A stretch of DNA of 30,464 nucleotides from Lachnospiraceae bacterium (GTDB lineage Bacteria; Bacillota; Clostridia; Lachnospirales; Lachnospiraceae). This document shows, piece by piece, positions 7,554-15,422 of this stretch. Where the stretch lies: NCBI GenBank assembly GCA_009774615.1, contig VSOC01000011.1, forward strand, positions 1-30,464. The letters run 5' to 3'. Position numbers and translations under genes: made by a program. The notes beneath the pieces are model-generated. The model worked only from the letters and a program-made list of their open reading frames with translations. It was not told the DNA's origin and made no database searches. How positions within the stretch are numbered: the first letter of the stretch is position 1; each line of letters starts with the position of its first letter.

Positions 7554-8900
7554 ATGAAAGGTACACCAGTCGTAACAGAAATGCAGGTTATTCCGGTTGC
7601 GGGATATGACAGTATGCTGATGACGCTCAGCGGGGCACATGCGCCGTGGTTTACGAGAAACCTGGTGATTTTAAAAGACAGCGCAGGGAATACGGGCGTA
7701 GGTGAAATTCATGGGGGAGATTACACCTGTGATGCATTAAAAAGCTGTATTCCCCTGGTTGTGGGACAGCCGATTGGGAAGTACCGGGCAATCTTAGACC
7801 GTATACATAAAGGAAGCCGGCGTGCAGCCGAGGACGACGGCGAGGGAATCCAGACGCTTGACATCAGCAAGCTGAAATTCGTGGTAAAGGCAGAGTGGGC
7901 GATTGAATGTGCGCTTCTGGATCTTCTGGGGCAGTACCTGGATCTTCCCATGTGTGAGCTGCTGGGCGACGGAAAGCAGAGAGATCAGGTGGAAACCCTG
8001 GGCTATCTGTTCTACGTCAGCGATAAGGAAAAGGCAAAGCCGGCTCTTCCCTACATTGACGAGAGCGAAAGTACAGATCCGTGGTTTAGGCTGAGAAGAC
8101 AGGAGATGCTCACACCGGCTCGGATCGTGGAACAGGCACAGGTGCTTCATGAAAAGTACGGCTTTAAAAACTTTAAGCTTAAAGGCGGCGTGCTGAAAGG
8201 GTCTGAGGAGATGGAAGCGGTAAGGGCTTTAAAAAAGGCATTTCCCAACGGACGGATTAACATTGACCCGAACGGCGCATGGAGCCTGCAGGAGGCTGTC
8301 GAAATCTGTAAGCCGATGGAGGGAATCCTAACCTATATTGAAGACCCGTGCGGGCCAGAGGCAGGCTATTCCAGCCGTGAGGTTATGGCCGAGTTTAAAA
8401 ACGCCGTAAAGCTTCCTGTGGCAACGAATATGATTGCCACGGACTGGCGGCAGTTCTATCATGCAGCAGCACTGAAGTCGGTGGACATCGTTCTGGCTGA
8501 CCCGCATTTCTGGGGCTTTGGCGGCAGTGTAAGGATGGCACAGATTTTAAATGACTGGGGCCTGACCTGGGGAAGCCATTCCAATAATCATTTTGATATT
8601 ACATTGACTGCGTTTGCGCATGTGGCGGCGGCAGCGCCGGGAAATCCCACGGCGCTGGATACGCACTGGATCTGGCAGGACGGACAGAACCTCTTAAAGG
8701 ATACGCCGCAGATTGCAGACGGATACCTTCAGGTGCCGGACAGACCGGGTATGGGCGTAACCCTGGATATGGAAAAGGTGATGGAGGCAAATAAGCTGTA
8801 TAACCGGCTTGCGGACCATGATCGGGACGACGCAAAGGCGATGCAGTATCTGATTCCAGACTGGAAATATGACTGCAAGAAACCGGCACTGATACGTTAG
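7554..8900 (+). CDS. Second glucarate dehydratase-like enzyme (GudD/GudX type)
   Basis: This 448-residue enolase-superfamily protein is a full-length paralogue of the upstream gudD. It keeps every expected active-site residue: Lys208/Lys210 (FKLKGG), Asp238 (IDPNG), Glu269 (CGPEAG), Asn292 (TNM), Asp316 (ADPHFW) and His346 (SNNHFD). Its N-terminus (VTEMQVIPVAGYDSML) resembles E. coli GudX more than GudD, and it carries a small insertion near 158-175 (KEKAKPALPYIDES) and WGFGGSVRMAQ in place of WTMAGSVRVGQ. It is therefore probably a working dehydratase with a related diacid as substrate, or glucarate itself. It is not obviously a fresh duplicate. It leads the unit with tctBAC, 141 bases before tctB. 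Confidence 0.9.
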   Translation: MKGTPVVTEMQVIPVAGYDSMLMTLSGAHAPWFTRNLVILKDSAGNTGVGEIHGGDYTCDALKSCIPLVVGQPIGKYRAILDRIHKGSRRAAEDDGEGIQTLDISKLKFVVKAEWAIECALLDLLGQYLDLPMCELLGDGKQRDQVETLGYLFYVSDKEKAKPALPYIDESESTDPWFRLRRQEMLTPARIVEQAQVLHEKYGFKNFKLKGGVLKGSEEMEAVRALKKAFPNGRINIDPNGAWSLQEAVEICKPMEGILTYIEDPCGPEAGYSSREVMAEFKNAVKLPVATNMIATDWRQFYHAAALKSVDIVLADPHFWGFGGSVRMAQILNDWGLTWGSHSNNHFDITLTAFAHVAAAAPGNPTALDTHWIWQDGQNLLKDTPQIADGYLQVPDRPGMGVTLDMEKVMEANKLYNRLADHDRDDAKAMQYLIPDWKYDCKKPALIR

Positions 8901-8946
8901 AACACGGAAAAAGAGTTATTGTAAAGGTTTTTAGGAAGAGTTTACA

Positions 8947-9012
8947 GCAGCTTTGGCTTTTGGCGGGTAAAACATTTGACCATAAGATAGATGCGGACAC
9001 GGCCAAAGCTGC
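8947..9012. promoter_or_regulatory. Long-loop hairpin between gudD2 and tctB
   Basis: Arms GCAGCTTTGGC (8947-8957) and GCCAAAGCTGC (9002-9012) pair perfectly over 11 bases around a 44-base loop. On the + strand it is followed by ATAAAAAA, not a T-run, so it is not a standard terminator. It could be an mRNA stability or processing element that separates enzyme and transporter expression. Confidence 0.5.
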
Positions 9013-9041
9013 ATAAAAAATATGGAAAAGGGGAATAGAAA

Positions 9042-9539
9042 ATGTTCTTTAAAAAGTATGGGGACATTATTGTAGGCATTTTCTTTATGGCTTTGTCTGC
9101 AATATTAATGGTCATGGCGCAGATGCTGCCCAAGTCCAAGGTTATGGAAATCGGACCGGATTTCATGCCTATGGTTATCGGCGGACTTACCTTTGTCCTT
9201 GCAGCAGCTTTGACCTTTTTAAGCGTTAAGAATTTTAAGATGCACGCAGCAGAGATTGACCCGGCTAAGCTTCCGGACTGTGATTATAAGCGGGTGCTTT
9301 TAAGTGTAATCCTGGTGCTGGTTTATGTGTTTGTTCTCCAGCCGGTAGGCTTTATCGTATCTACACTGGTATTCCTTCCTCTGCAGATGCTGGTGCTTTC
9401 ACCGGAAGACAAGCGGGGCAAAAAAGATATTATAATGTTGCTGATTATTGATGTAATTTTTACCATGGCAGTATTTTTCTTATTCCGTTACGGATTTAAG
9501 ATTGTGCTTCCGGCAGGTATCTTTACAATCAACTTATAA
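9042..9539 (+). CDS. tctB: Tripartite tricarboxylate transporter, small membrane subunit TctB
   Basis: This 165-residue protein has four predicted membrane spans (about residues 9-27, 43-62, 87-108 and 128-160), the standard TctB/DUF1468 layout, with a hydrophilic loop between spans 2 and 3. TctB is the small membrane partner of TctA in secondary, ion-gradient-driven TTT transporters. The gene lies between a dehydratase and tctA, with tctA starting only 11 bases after its stop, so the two subunits are certainly co-expressed. Sequence of the family is weakly conserved; position and topology are the main evidence. Confidence 0.88.
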   Translation: MFFKKYGDIIVGIFFMALSAILMVMAQMLPKSKVMEIGPDFMPMVIGGLTFVLAAALTFLSVKNFKMHAAEIDPAKLPDCDYKRVLLSVILVLVYVFVLQPVGFIVSTLVFLPLQMLVLSPEDKRGKKDIIMLLIIDVIFTMAVFFLFRYGFKIVLPAGIFTINL

Positions 9540-9550
9540 GGAGGGAGATT

Positions 9551-11056
9551 ATGCAGGCATTAGGATTATTAGGAAATGCATTTGTCAGTGTGTGCCAACC
9601 GGCCTCCCTTCTGCTGATGATAGCAGGTGTGGCTGTGGGCATTATCTTTGGTTCCATTCCGGGACTTTCTGCGTCGATGGCTGTGGCATTGTTTCTGCCG
9701 CTGACGTTCTCCATGACGCCTTCGATGGGAATGAATACGCTGGTAGCCGTATATATCGGCGGTATCTCCGGCGGTTTGATTTCAGCAATCCTTTTAAACA
9801 TGCCCGGTACGGCTTCTTCGATTGCAACCACATTCGACGGTCATCCGATGGCAAAAAACGGCGAGGCGATGAAGGCACTTGGCCTGGGCATCGTATTCTC
9901 GGCCATGGGTTCCATTTTTTCCTTTATCGTTTTGACTTTCTGTGCGCCGTCCCTGGCGGATATTGCACTGAAATTTACTCCGGCTGAGAACTTTGGCATC
10001 TGTTTCTTTGCGCTGACCATGGTGGCAATCTTAGCTTCCGGAAATATGATTAAAGGTCTTCTTGCCGGTATGTTCGGTCTGATGTTTACCATGATCGGCA
10101 TGGCACCTATCGACGGAACCCCACGTTTTACCTTTGGGGCAAGCAACCTGATGGCAGGTTTTGATACCCTTCCGACACTGATTGGTATTTTTGCTATCTC
10201 GGATATTCTGTGTACGGCAGAGAGTATGGGAAGCGGAAAGCTGGAAACGATTGAGGTTAAGAAGGTGAAGGGCTTTGGCTTTGGCATGAAGGAATTTATC
10301 TACCATCTGCCGAACTTCCTTCGTTCCTCCATTATCGGTACCGGCATCGGTATCCTTCCCGGTATCGGCGGTTCAACCTCCGGTATGCTGGCTTATGTTA
10401 CGGCAAAGAACATGTCCAAAAAGAGAGATGAATTCGGCAAAGGCTGCCCGGACGGCATCGTGGCAACCGAATCGGCAAACAATGCGACTATCGGCGGTGC
10501 GATGATTCCTCTTCTGGTTCTGGGTATCCCCGGTGACGGTGTAACGGCAATGATGCTTGGCGGCTTTCTGATTCACGGTCTTTCCGCAGGCCCTCTGCTT
10601 TTCGTTAAGAATGCCGATGTTGTTTACGGAATCTTTGCGGCATGTATTGTCTGTGCATTAATTATGCTGGTGGTCGAGTGGACCTGTATTAAGGGTTTTG
10701 TTCAGGTATTAAAGGTTCCGAAACACATCCTTCTTCCGCTGATTCTGGTTCTGTGCTGTGTAGGTGCATTTGCAACCAATAACCGTATTTTTGATGTACA
10801 GTCCATCCTGATTTTCGGTATCGTAGGTTACTTATACCACAAGTTCAGCCTGCCGACCACACCGTTTGTTCTCTGCTTCTTAATCGGAGAGATGCTGGAA
10901 ACCTACCTGCGCCGCGGTATTATGCAGTATAAGTCCTTTGGTGCATTCTTTGCCCGCCCGATTTTCGACGTATTCTTCTTCGTGGCAGTAGGCGTTCTGG
11001 TATGGTCTGTCTTTAAGGAATACAAGGCTTATCTGGCAAAGAAAAAGGCGGCTTAG
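9551..11056 (+). CDS. tctA: Tripartite tricarboxylate transporter, large membrane subunit TctA
   Basis: This 501-residue polytopic protein is the permease core of a TTT transporter. Family signatures are visible: GSIPGLSASMAVALFLPLTF (residues 35-54), GGISGGLISAILLNMPGTASS (about 75-95) with FDGHPMAKNGEAMKALG, and the repeated half GTGIGILPGIGGSTSG (about 262-277) with ESANNATIGGAMIPLLVLGIPGDG. The duplicated glycine/proline motifs reflect the internal repeat of this family. The ligand cannot be read from TctA; neighbours suggest glucarate or galactarate rather than citrate. Ribosome binding site AAGGAGGG overlaps the tctB stop. A mobile element is inserted directly at its stop codon, and the 8-bp duplication preserves the reading frame end. 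Confidence 0.95.
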   Translation: MQALGLLGNAFVSVCQPASLLLMIAGVAVGIIFGSIPGLSASMAVALFLPLTFSMTPSMGMNTLVAVYIGGISGGLISAILLNMPGTASSIATTFDGHPMAKNGEAMKALGLGIVFSAMGSIFSFIVLTFCAPSLADIALKFTPAENFGICFFALTMVAILASGNMIKGLLAGMFGLMFTMIGMAPIDGTPRFTFGASNLMAGFDTLPTLIGIFAISDILCTAESMGSGKLETIEVKKVKGFGFGMKEFIYHLPNFLRSSIIGTGIGILPGIGGSTSGMLAYVTAKNMSKKRDEFGKGCPDGIVATESANNATIGGAMIPLLVLGIPGDGVTAMMLGGFLIHGLSAGPLLFVKNADVVYGIFAACIVCALIMLVVEWTCIKGFVQVLKVPKHILLPLILVLCCVGAFATNNRIFDVQSILIFGIVGYLYHKFSLPTTPFVLCFLIGEMLETYLRRGIMQYKSFGAFFARPIFDVFFFVAVGVLVWSVFKEYKAYLAKKKAA

Positions 11057-11057
11057 C

Positions 11058-11188
11058 GTTACTGTTCATATAGGTCTGCGCACTTGCGCGCTGACCGTAG
11101 GTTAAACTGGGCCAGTGAGCAAAAATCCCATCGACGAAGGCGATTTTCATGGATTTTTGCCTGTTGCTGTGAACGTGTGAACAGTAAC
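11058..11188. mobile_element. MITE-like element, copy B, with perfect 8-bp target duplication
   Basis: This 131-base element starts GTTACTGTTCATA and ends GTGTGAACAGTAAC. It is flanked on both sides by GGCTTAGC (11050-11057 and 11189-11196), a perfect 8-bp direct repeat that includes the tctA stop codon. It has an internal hairpin GCAAAAATCC/GGATTTTTGC and no coding frame. It is the uninterrupted form of copy A. Confidence 0.88.
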
Positions 11189-11253
11189 GGCTTAGCAAAG
11201 ACCCGCAGAAAAGAAAGATATTGCATTAAAAAAATTTTACATGTATTAATGAA

Positions 11254-11342
11254 ATAATCCCTTTGTTTCAAAAACCGTCTGTTTCTGCCGGTGCAGATGC
11301 CGTCGGAAAAGAAGCGGACGGTTTGCAAAGATAAGGGGTTAT
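11254..11342. promoter_or_regulatory. Long imperfect hairpin in the tctA-tctC gap
   Basis: The halves ATAATCCCTT...AAACCGTCTG and CGGACGGTTT...AAGGGGTTAT pair over about 30 positions with a few mismatches and a loop of about 25 bases. There is no T-run. It could stabilise or mark the tctC message, since binding proteins are usually needed in excess over the membrane subunits, or be another repeat relic. Confidence 0.55.
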
Positions 11343-11374
11343 CAGCGGTCAGAAAGCGTGAAAGAGGATTTGGA

Positions 11375-11400
11375 GTTACTGTTTGTGTGTGAACAATAAC
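11375..11400. mobile_element. Minimal remnant (copy C) of the GTTACTGTT element family
   Basis: The sequence is just two ends joined: GTTACTGTT, a short TG-rich middle, and AACAATAAC. Flanks GATTTGGA and GGCTTGGA agree at 6 of 8 positions, fitting an aged 8-bp target duplication. It lies 77 bases before the tctC start. Confidence 0.6.
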
Positions 11401-11477
11401 GGCTTGGACATGCTTTCAGGCGGCGAAATATAAGGGGAAAAAGGGCGGCAGACGCCCGAGAAAAGGAGAGAAAGACT

Positions 11478-12557
11478 ATGAAAAAAAGAATTTTGGCAAC
11501 TGTTTTAGCAGGTGCAATGGTTTTTGGCCTTGCAGGATGCGGCGGCGGATCAGAAACCGCAGCAACAACGGCAGCTCCCACGACGACAGCAGCGGCTGAC
11601 GGCGGCGCAGCAGATAACGGCGGCGGTGAAGCAGATAATGGCGGCGAAGCAGCACCGGCAGAAACCACAGCAACTTCCTGGGCACCATCCACCACCGTTT
11701 CCATCGTTGTACCGGCAGGTGCAGGCGGAAATACGGACCTTTCTGCCCGTGTATTTGCACAGTATGCAAAAGAAATTACCGGCAATGACTTTATCGTAGT
11801 CAATGCAAATGGTGCAGCAGGTTCCGTAGCAGCAAACCAGGTACTTGCAGCCGCTGCCGACGGACACACCTTCCTGTACGGCCACAACCTGGTAAACGTG
11901 GCAAATATCGCCGGCGTTACCGATTATAACTACAGCGCATTTAAGTTAGGCCCGACCTTTGCGAAAGACCCGGCACAGCAGTTATATGTAAATCCGGAAA
12001 AATATGCCGATTTGAATGCATTTATCGAAGCTGCAAAGGCTGCTCCCGGACAGTTAAAGGCTTGTACAGAAGTTGGCGCTTATACTTATTATGAGATTCT
12101 GGCATTTGAGAAAGCCGCCGGAATTGAACTGGATCTGGTAGACGTTGGTTCTAACTCCGATAAGATTGCTGCTATGTTATCCGGACAGGTTGACTTAATG
12201 CCAGGTGCATACATCAACTGTAAAGATTATCTGACCGCCGGACAGTTCGCTTGCTTAGGCGCTCCGACCGAGGAAAGATATGAACTGATTGCAGATATTC
12301 CAACCTTAAAAGAGCAGGGTGTTGATCTGGTATATCCGGACTGCGATTTCTCCTTCTATTTCCCGAAGGATACCTCGGATGACGTTATTGCTTACTATGA
12401 GAACCTGGTTCAGCAGATTCTGGCTGATCCGGCAGCACAGGAAGCCGTTGCTAACGTAGATATGATGCCTTACTACTTAAATGCAGCAGATTCTGCAGCA
12501 CATGATGAGGAAATCTTCAATACGATCAAGGCTATTGCTGACGAACTGGCTCAGTAA
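11478..12557 (+). CDS. tctC: Tripartite tricarboxylate transporter receptor lipoprotein, TctC/Bug family
   Basis: This 359-residue protein is the extracytoplasmic receptor of the TTT system. It has a lipoprotein signal with lipobox LAGC (Cys21), then an Ala/Thr/Gly/Glu linker (about 22-70) rich in TTAAPTTTAAADGG-like sequence, and a mature Bug-type domain starting STTVSIVVPAGAGGNTDLSARVFA. The VPAGAGGNTD loop is the family signature that contacts a carboxylate through backbone and water. A lipid anchor replaces the free periplasmic form of Gram-negative bacteria. It is the last gene of the transporter set and is followed by a strong terminator. The ligand is most likely a sugar diacid, given two dehydratases upstream and garD downstream; this is inference. 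Confidence 0.93.
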   Translation: MKKRILATVLAGAMVFGLAGCGGGSETAATTAAPTTTAAADGGAADNGGGEADNGGEAAPAETTATSWAPSTTVSIVVPAGAGGNTDLSARVFAQYAKEITGNDFIVVNANGAAGSVAANQVLAAAADGHTFLYGHNLVNVANIAGVTDYNYSAFKLGPTFAKDPAQQLYVNPEKYADLNAFIEAAKAAPGQLKACTEVGAYTYYEILAFEKAAGIELDLVDVGSNSDKIAAMLSGQVDLMPGAYINCKDYLTAGQFACLGAPTEERYELIADIPTLKEQGVDLVYPDCDFSFYFPKDTSDDVIAYYENLVQQILADPAAQEAVANVDMMPYYLNAADSAAHDEEIFNTIKAIADELAQ

Positions 12558-12610
12558 TTCACCCTGGCTATTCGGACAGAATAGAGGATGTGATTTCTAA
12601 GTGAATCCGT

Positions 12611-12648
12611 AAAACGGCAGTCACAGGTGATGTGGCTGCCGTTTTTTT
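12611..12648. terminator. Rho-independent terminator after tctC
   Basis: The stem AAACGGCAGTCAC/GTGGCTGCCGTTT has one internal mismatch and is followed by seven T on the + strand. On the - strand it is followed by GTTTTACGG, so it may also serve the convergent lysR gene ending at 12660. Confidence 0.9.
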
Positions 12649-12659
12649 CTGGACAATGA

Positions 12660-13562
12660 TTATAGCCTGCCCGGAAAATAGTTTAAGATGCATTGACGCA
12701 GATGCTTCTCCGGATTGTTCATCCTCCAGTTTTTCCGCCGGACAAAAGCATTTAAGCGGGTGAGCTGCGGGGTTAAGGGATAATAGGAAATATTTTCCTC
12801 TTTTTTTGCGCAGGATTCCCCAATCAGGGTGATGCCTATGCCCATGGAAACCATGCTTCGGGTAGCGATAATGCTGTTGGTTTCACACACGGTACTGAGC
12901 ATAATCTGTGCGCGTTCAAAGAGCTGATCGGTGAGGCTGCGCAGGGTGGCCCCTTTTTTGGAGAGGAGCATATTGTCCTCGCTGAAATATTCAGCCAGAT
13001 CCTGAATGGTTATGGGCTGATCAGGATTTATCCGGCAGTAGGGGTGGGTTTTTGGGATGGCAAGAAAGACTTCCTCTTCGCGGAGAATATCCACCTGCTG
13101 CTGCTCGAAGGGAAGAATCGTGTTCAGCGCCATAATTCCGCAGTCGATATTTTCTTCTAAGATCAGCCGGGTCAGGGCAGGAACGTTGGTTTCCGAAATT
13201 TCAATCGTAACGTCCGGATAGAGGGCTTTAAACGGGGGAATCAGCTCCGTAAGCATCTTTAAGCCGAACTGTGAAGTTACCCCAATCGTGATATGCCCCC
13301 GGTTGTCGATGTTTTGGATGCTGCGGTAGAGGTTGTCTTTGATATGAACCACTTCTTCTGCGGCGGCGACATAAAGTTCACCTGCAGGAGTGAGGGTCAA
13401 GCTGCCTTTACTGCGGTAAAACAGGGCTGTTCCCAATTCATTTTCCAGTTTGGATAAGTACTGGCTGAGGGAGGATTGGGAAACGAAGAGATCTTCGGCA
13501 GCTTTGGTCATATTCTGGCGTTTGGCAATAGTTAAGATATAGGTTAAATATTTGGTATCCAA
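12660..13562 (-). CDS. LysR family regulator, divergent from garD
   Basis: This 300-residue LysR-type protein begins MDTKYLTYILTIAKRQNMTKAA, with the winged helix-turn-helix at 1-60 (AAEDLFVSQSSLSQYLSKLENELG) and the effector-binding domain at about 90-295. The start codon is TTG at 13562, preceded by AGGAG about seven bases upstream; no ATG fits. It is divergent from garD with a 228-base shared region and converges on the tctC terminator, so garD is the likely target, perhaps with the transporter. It shares its fold and N-terminal MDTKxxxYI with the LysR protein next to gudD, so both may sense related diacids. The effector identity is inferred from context. Confidence 0.92.
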   Translation of the reverse strand: MDTKYLTYILTIAKRQNMTKAAEDLFVSQSSLSQYLSKLENELGTALFYRSKGSLTLTPAGELYVAAAEEVVHIKDNLYRSIQNIDNRGHITIGVTSQFGLKMLTELIPPFKALYPDVTIEISETNVPALTRLILEENIDCGIMALNTILPFEQQQVDILREEEVFLAIPKTHPYCRINPDQPITIQDLAEYFSEDNMLLSKKGATLRSLTDQLFERAQIMLSTVCETNSIIATRSMVSMGIGITLIGESCAKKEENISYYPLTPQLTRLNAFVRRKNWRMNNPEKHLRQCILNYFPGRL

Positions 13563-13729
13563 GAAAATTCTCCTTTATCGTTATGCGCAGAGTTGCGCAG
13601 ACGGCTGGTTTGCTGCTGTGGTTTTACCGTGCGGGGACAAAAAAGAGCATTTGACCCCAATCTCATTATAACAAAAGGAAAGGCTTTACTACTCTTAAAA
13701 AAATTAAGAAAAATTGAAATACTATTAAT

Positions 13730-13761
13730 TTTACTTATATATAAATATGAGGTATAATAAA
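13730..13761 (+). promoter_or_regulatory. Predicted garD promoter
   Basis: TTACTT (13731-13736) and TATAAT (13753-13758) are separated by 16 bases. The blocks TTTACTTAT and TATAATAAA correspond one to one to those of the gudD promoter, including their distance. TATTAA also precedes both. Further upstream is a CTTAA/TTAAG inverted repeat at about 13694-13708, which could bind the divergent LysR protein. Confidence 0.65.
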
Positions 13762-13790
13762 GACAACAAAAAAACAAGGAGGAAACAGCA

Positions 13791-15308
13791 TTGAAAACAC
13801 CTATTTTTGTAAAAATCAAAGATGAGGACAATGTAGCGATTGCAGTTCATGAGATTAAGCAGGGAATGGAAATCATGGACGGGGTTATTGCGCGTCATGA
13901 TATTCCTCAGGCACATAAAATTGCGCTCTGCGATATTCCCAAAGATCAGCCGGTCATCCGCTATGGTGTGGTTTTAGGCTATGCGATTGAGGATATCCGT
14001 AAAGGCGACTGGATTAACGAGTTTATGCTCCACCTGCCGACACCTCCCGATGTAGACGATATGAAGTTTGCCACGAACCTGGTAACGGATCTGCCCGAGC
14101 CGCCGGTGACGACTTGGGAGGGCTATGTCAACCCGTGGGGAGGCCCGGCAGGAACAAGAAATATCTTAGGAATCAGCACCACCGTACAGTGCGTGACCGG
14201 TGTATTGAATGTGGCTGTGGAGAAGATGAAAAAAGAACTTCTGCCCAAGTATCCGAATGTTGACGATATTGTACCGATTAACCATGCTTACGGCTGCGGC
14301 GTGGCGATTAATGCCCCGGAAGCGAAAGTGCCGATCCGTGCCCTGCGAAACCTTTCCAAGCACCCGAATTTCGGCGGACAGCTGATGGTTGTGGGCCTGG
14401 GCTGTGAGAAGTTTACCGTGGAGATGCTCTGTGAAGAAGCCGACATCACTCCGGAGAACGTGATCATCCTTCAGGAGAAAAAAGGCTTTGACGAGATGAT
14501 GAATGCCTTGATGGAGATGGCAGAGAAAAAGCTTGCCATTTTAAATGAGAGGAAGCGGGAAACCCTGCCCCTGTCCGAACTCTTAATCGGTATGCAGTGC
14601 GGCGGCAGCGACGCATTCTCCGGTGTTACGGCAAACCCGTCCGCGGGCTACGCTGCGGATATGCTGGTTAAAGGCGGGGCCACCGTGATGTTTTCCGAGG
14701 TAACGGAAGTGCGTGACGGTGTCTATCTCTTAGGCGAGCGCTGTGTAAACGAGGAGGTGGGAAAGAAACTGGCAGCAGAGATGAAATGGTACGATAATTA
14801 CTTAGATGCCGGAAAGGTAGACCGCAGCGCCAACCCAACCCCCGGAAACAAAAAAGGCGGTCTTGCCAATATCGTGGAAAAAGCCATGGGTTCGATTGCC
14901 AAGTCCGGTACCTCCCCCATCGTCGAGGTGCTGTCCCCGGCAGAGAAGCCCAGCAAGAAGGGATTAATCTATGCGGCAACCCCGGCAAGTGATATCGTCT
15001 GCGGCCCGTGCCAGTTAGCCTCAGGTATCGGACTTCAGGTATTTATGACCGGTCGCGGAACCCCTTACGGCCTGGCCATTGCCCCGGTCATTAAAGTATG
15101 TTCCCGCAATGAAATGAAAGAACAGTGGCCGGATTTAATCGATATCAACGCAGGCCCGGTCGCAACAGGAGAAGCAACTATTGCCGATATCGGAACAAAG
15201 CTGTTTATGGAGATTATCGATGTGGCAAGCGGCAGAAAGCAGAGCTTTGCCGAGAAATATAAATTACATAATGATCTGTGCATCTTTAATCCGGCACCGA
15301 TTACGTGA
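13791..15308 (+). CDS. garD: Galactarate dehydratase
   Basis: This 505-residue enzyme converts galactarate (meso-galactaric acid) to 5-keto-4-deoxy-D-glucarate, the same product as GudD. It has an N-terminal SAF domain (about 1-80, with HDIPQAHKIAL) and the large UxaA/GarD domain. Blocks shared with E. coli GarD, as I recall it, are NHAYGCGVAINAP (164-176), MQCGGSDAFSGVTANP (268-283), MFSEVTEVRD, KWYDNYL, RSANPTPGNKKGGLANIVEKA and TGRGTPYGL. It is shorter at the N-terminus than the E. coli protein (about 523). The start is TTG at 13791 with AAGGAGG about eight bases upstream. It is monocistronic, closed by a terminator. Altronate dehydratase is the main alternative, but the two-domain single chain and these blocks favour GarD. 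Confidence 0.95.
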   Translation: MKTPIFVKIKDEDNVAIAVHEIKQGMEIMDGVIARHDIPQAHKIALCDIPKDQPVIRYGVVLGYAIEDIRKGDWINEFMLHLPTPPDVDDMKFATNLVTDLPEPPVTTWEGYVNPWGGPAGTRNILGISTTVQCVTGVLNVAVEKMKKELLPKYPNVDDIVPINHAYGCGVAINAPEAKVPIRALRNLSKHPNFGGQLMVVGLGCEKFTVEMLCEEADITPENVIILQEKKGFDEMMNALMEMAEKKLAILNERKRETLPLSELLIGMQCGGSDAFSGVTANPSAGYAADMLVKGGATVMFSEVTEVRDGVYLLGERCVNEEVGKKLAAEMKWYDNYLDAGKVDRSANPTPGNKKGGLANIVEKAMGSIAKSGTSPIVEVLSPAEKPSKKGLIYAATPASDIVCGPCQLASGIGLQVFMTGRGTPYGLAIAPVIKVCSRNEMKEQWPDLIDINAGPVATGEATIADIGTKLFMEIIDVASGRKQSFAEKYKLHNDLCIFNPAPIT

Positions 15309-15349
15309 TGGAGGAGCAAAAAAGCAGTTCTAAAAAGGCATGAATCAAA

Positions 15350-15390
15350 AACAGCCAGGGAGAGAAAATTCTTCTTTCTGGCTGTTTTTT
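15350..15390. terminator. Bidirectional terminator between garD and the AEC transporter gene
   Basis: Stem AACAGCCAG/CTGGCTGTT around a loop of about 20 bases is followed by TTTTTT on the + strand and by TTTTTGATT on the - strand. It lies between two converging genes. Confidence 0.85.
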
Positions 15391-15422
15391 ATGGACTTTC
15401 GTCGGTTGATTTTGCTGAAGAT

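Larger units (their letters stand above)
11057..11477. other. tctA-tctC intergenic region
   Basis: This 421-base gap has no supported gene. In order it holds mobile element copy B, an AT-rich stretch (11205-11253), a long hairpin (11254-11342) and remnant copy C. The SD for tctC, AAGGAGAG, lies near 11463-11470. Open frames on either strand here are extensions from neighbouring genes or repeat sequence. Confidence 0.6.

Noticed and set aside
9502..9987. + strand open frame overlapping tctB and tctA
   Set aside because: It is out of frame with two confident membrane genes and has no coherent protein features.
11342..11887. Long - strand open frame opposite the tctC signal and linker, Ala/Pro-rich
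   Set aside because: It mirrors the GC-rich, repetitive linker codons of tctC. It has no ribosome binding site or family features, and tctC itself is unambiguous.
13640..13675. Possible degraded half of the 1602-1798 element (ATTTGACCCC stretch)
   Set aside because: Only a short stretch near the terminal repeat matches and no second end is found, so chance cannot be excluded.
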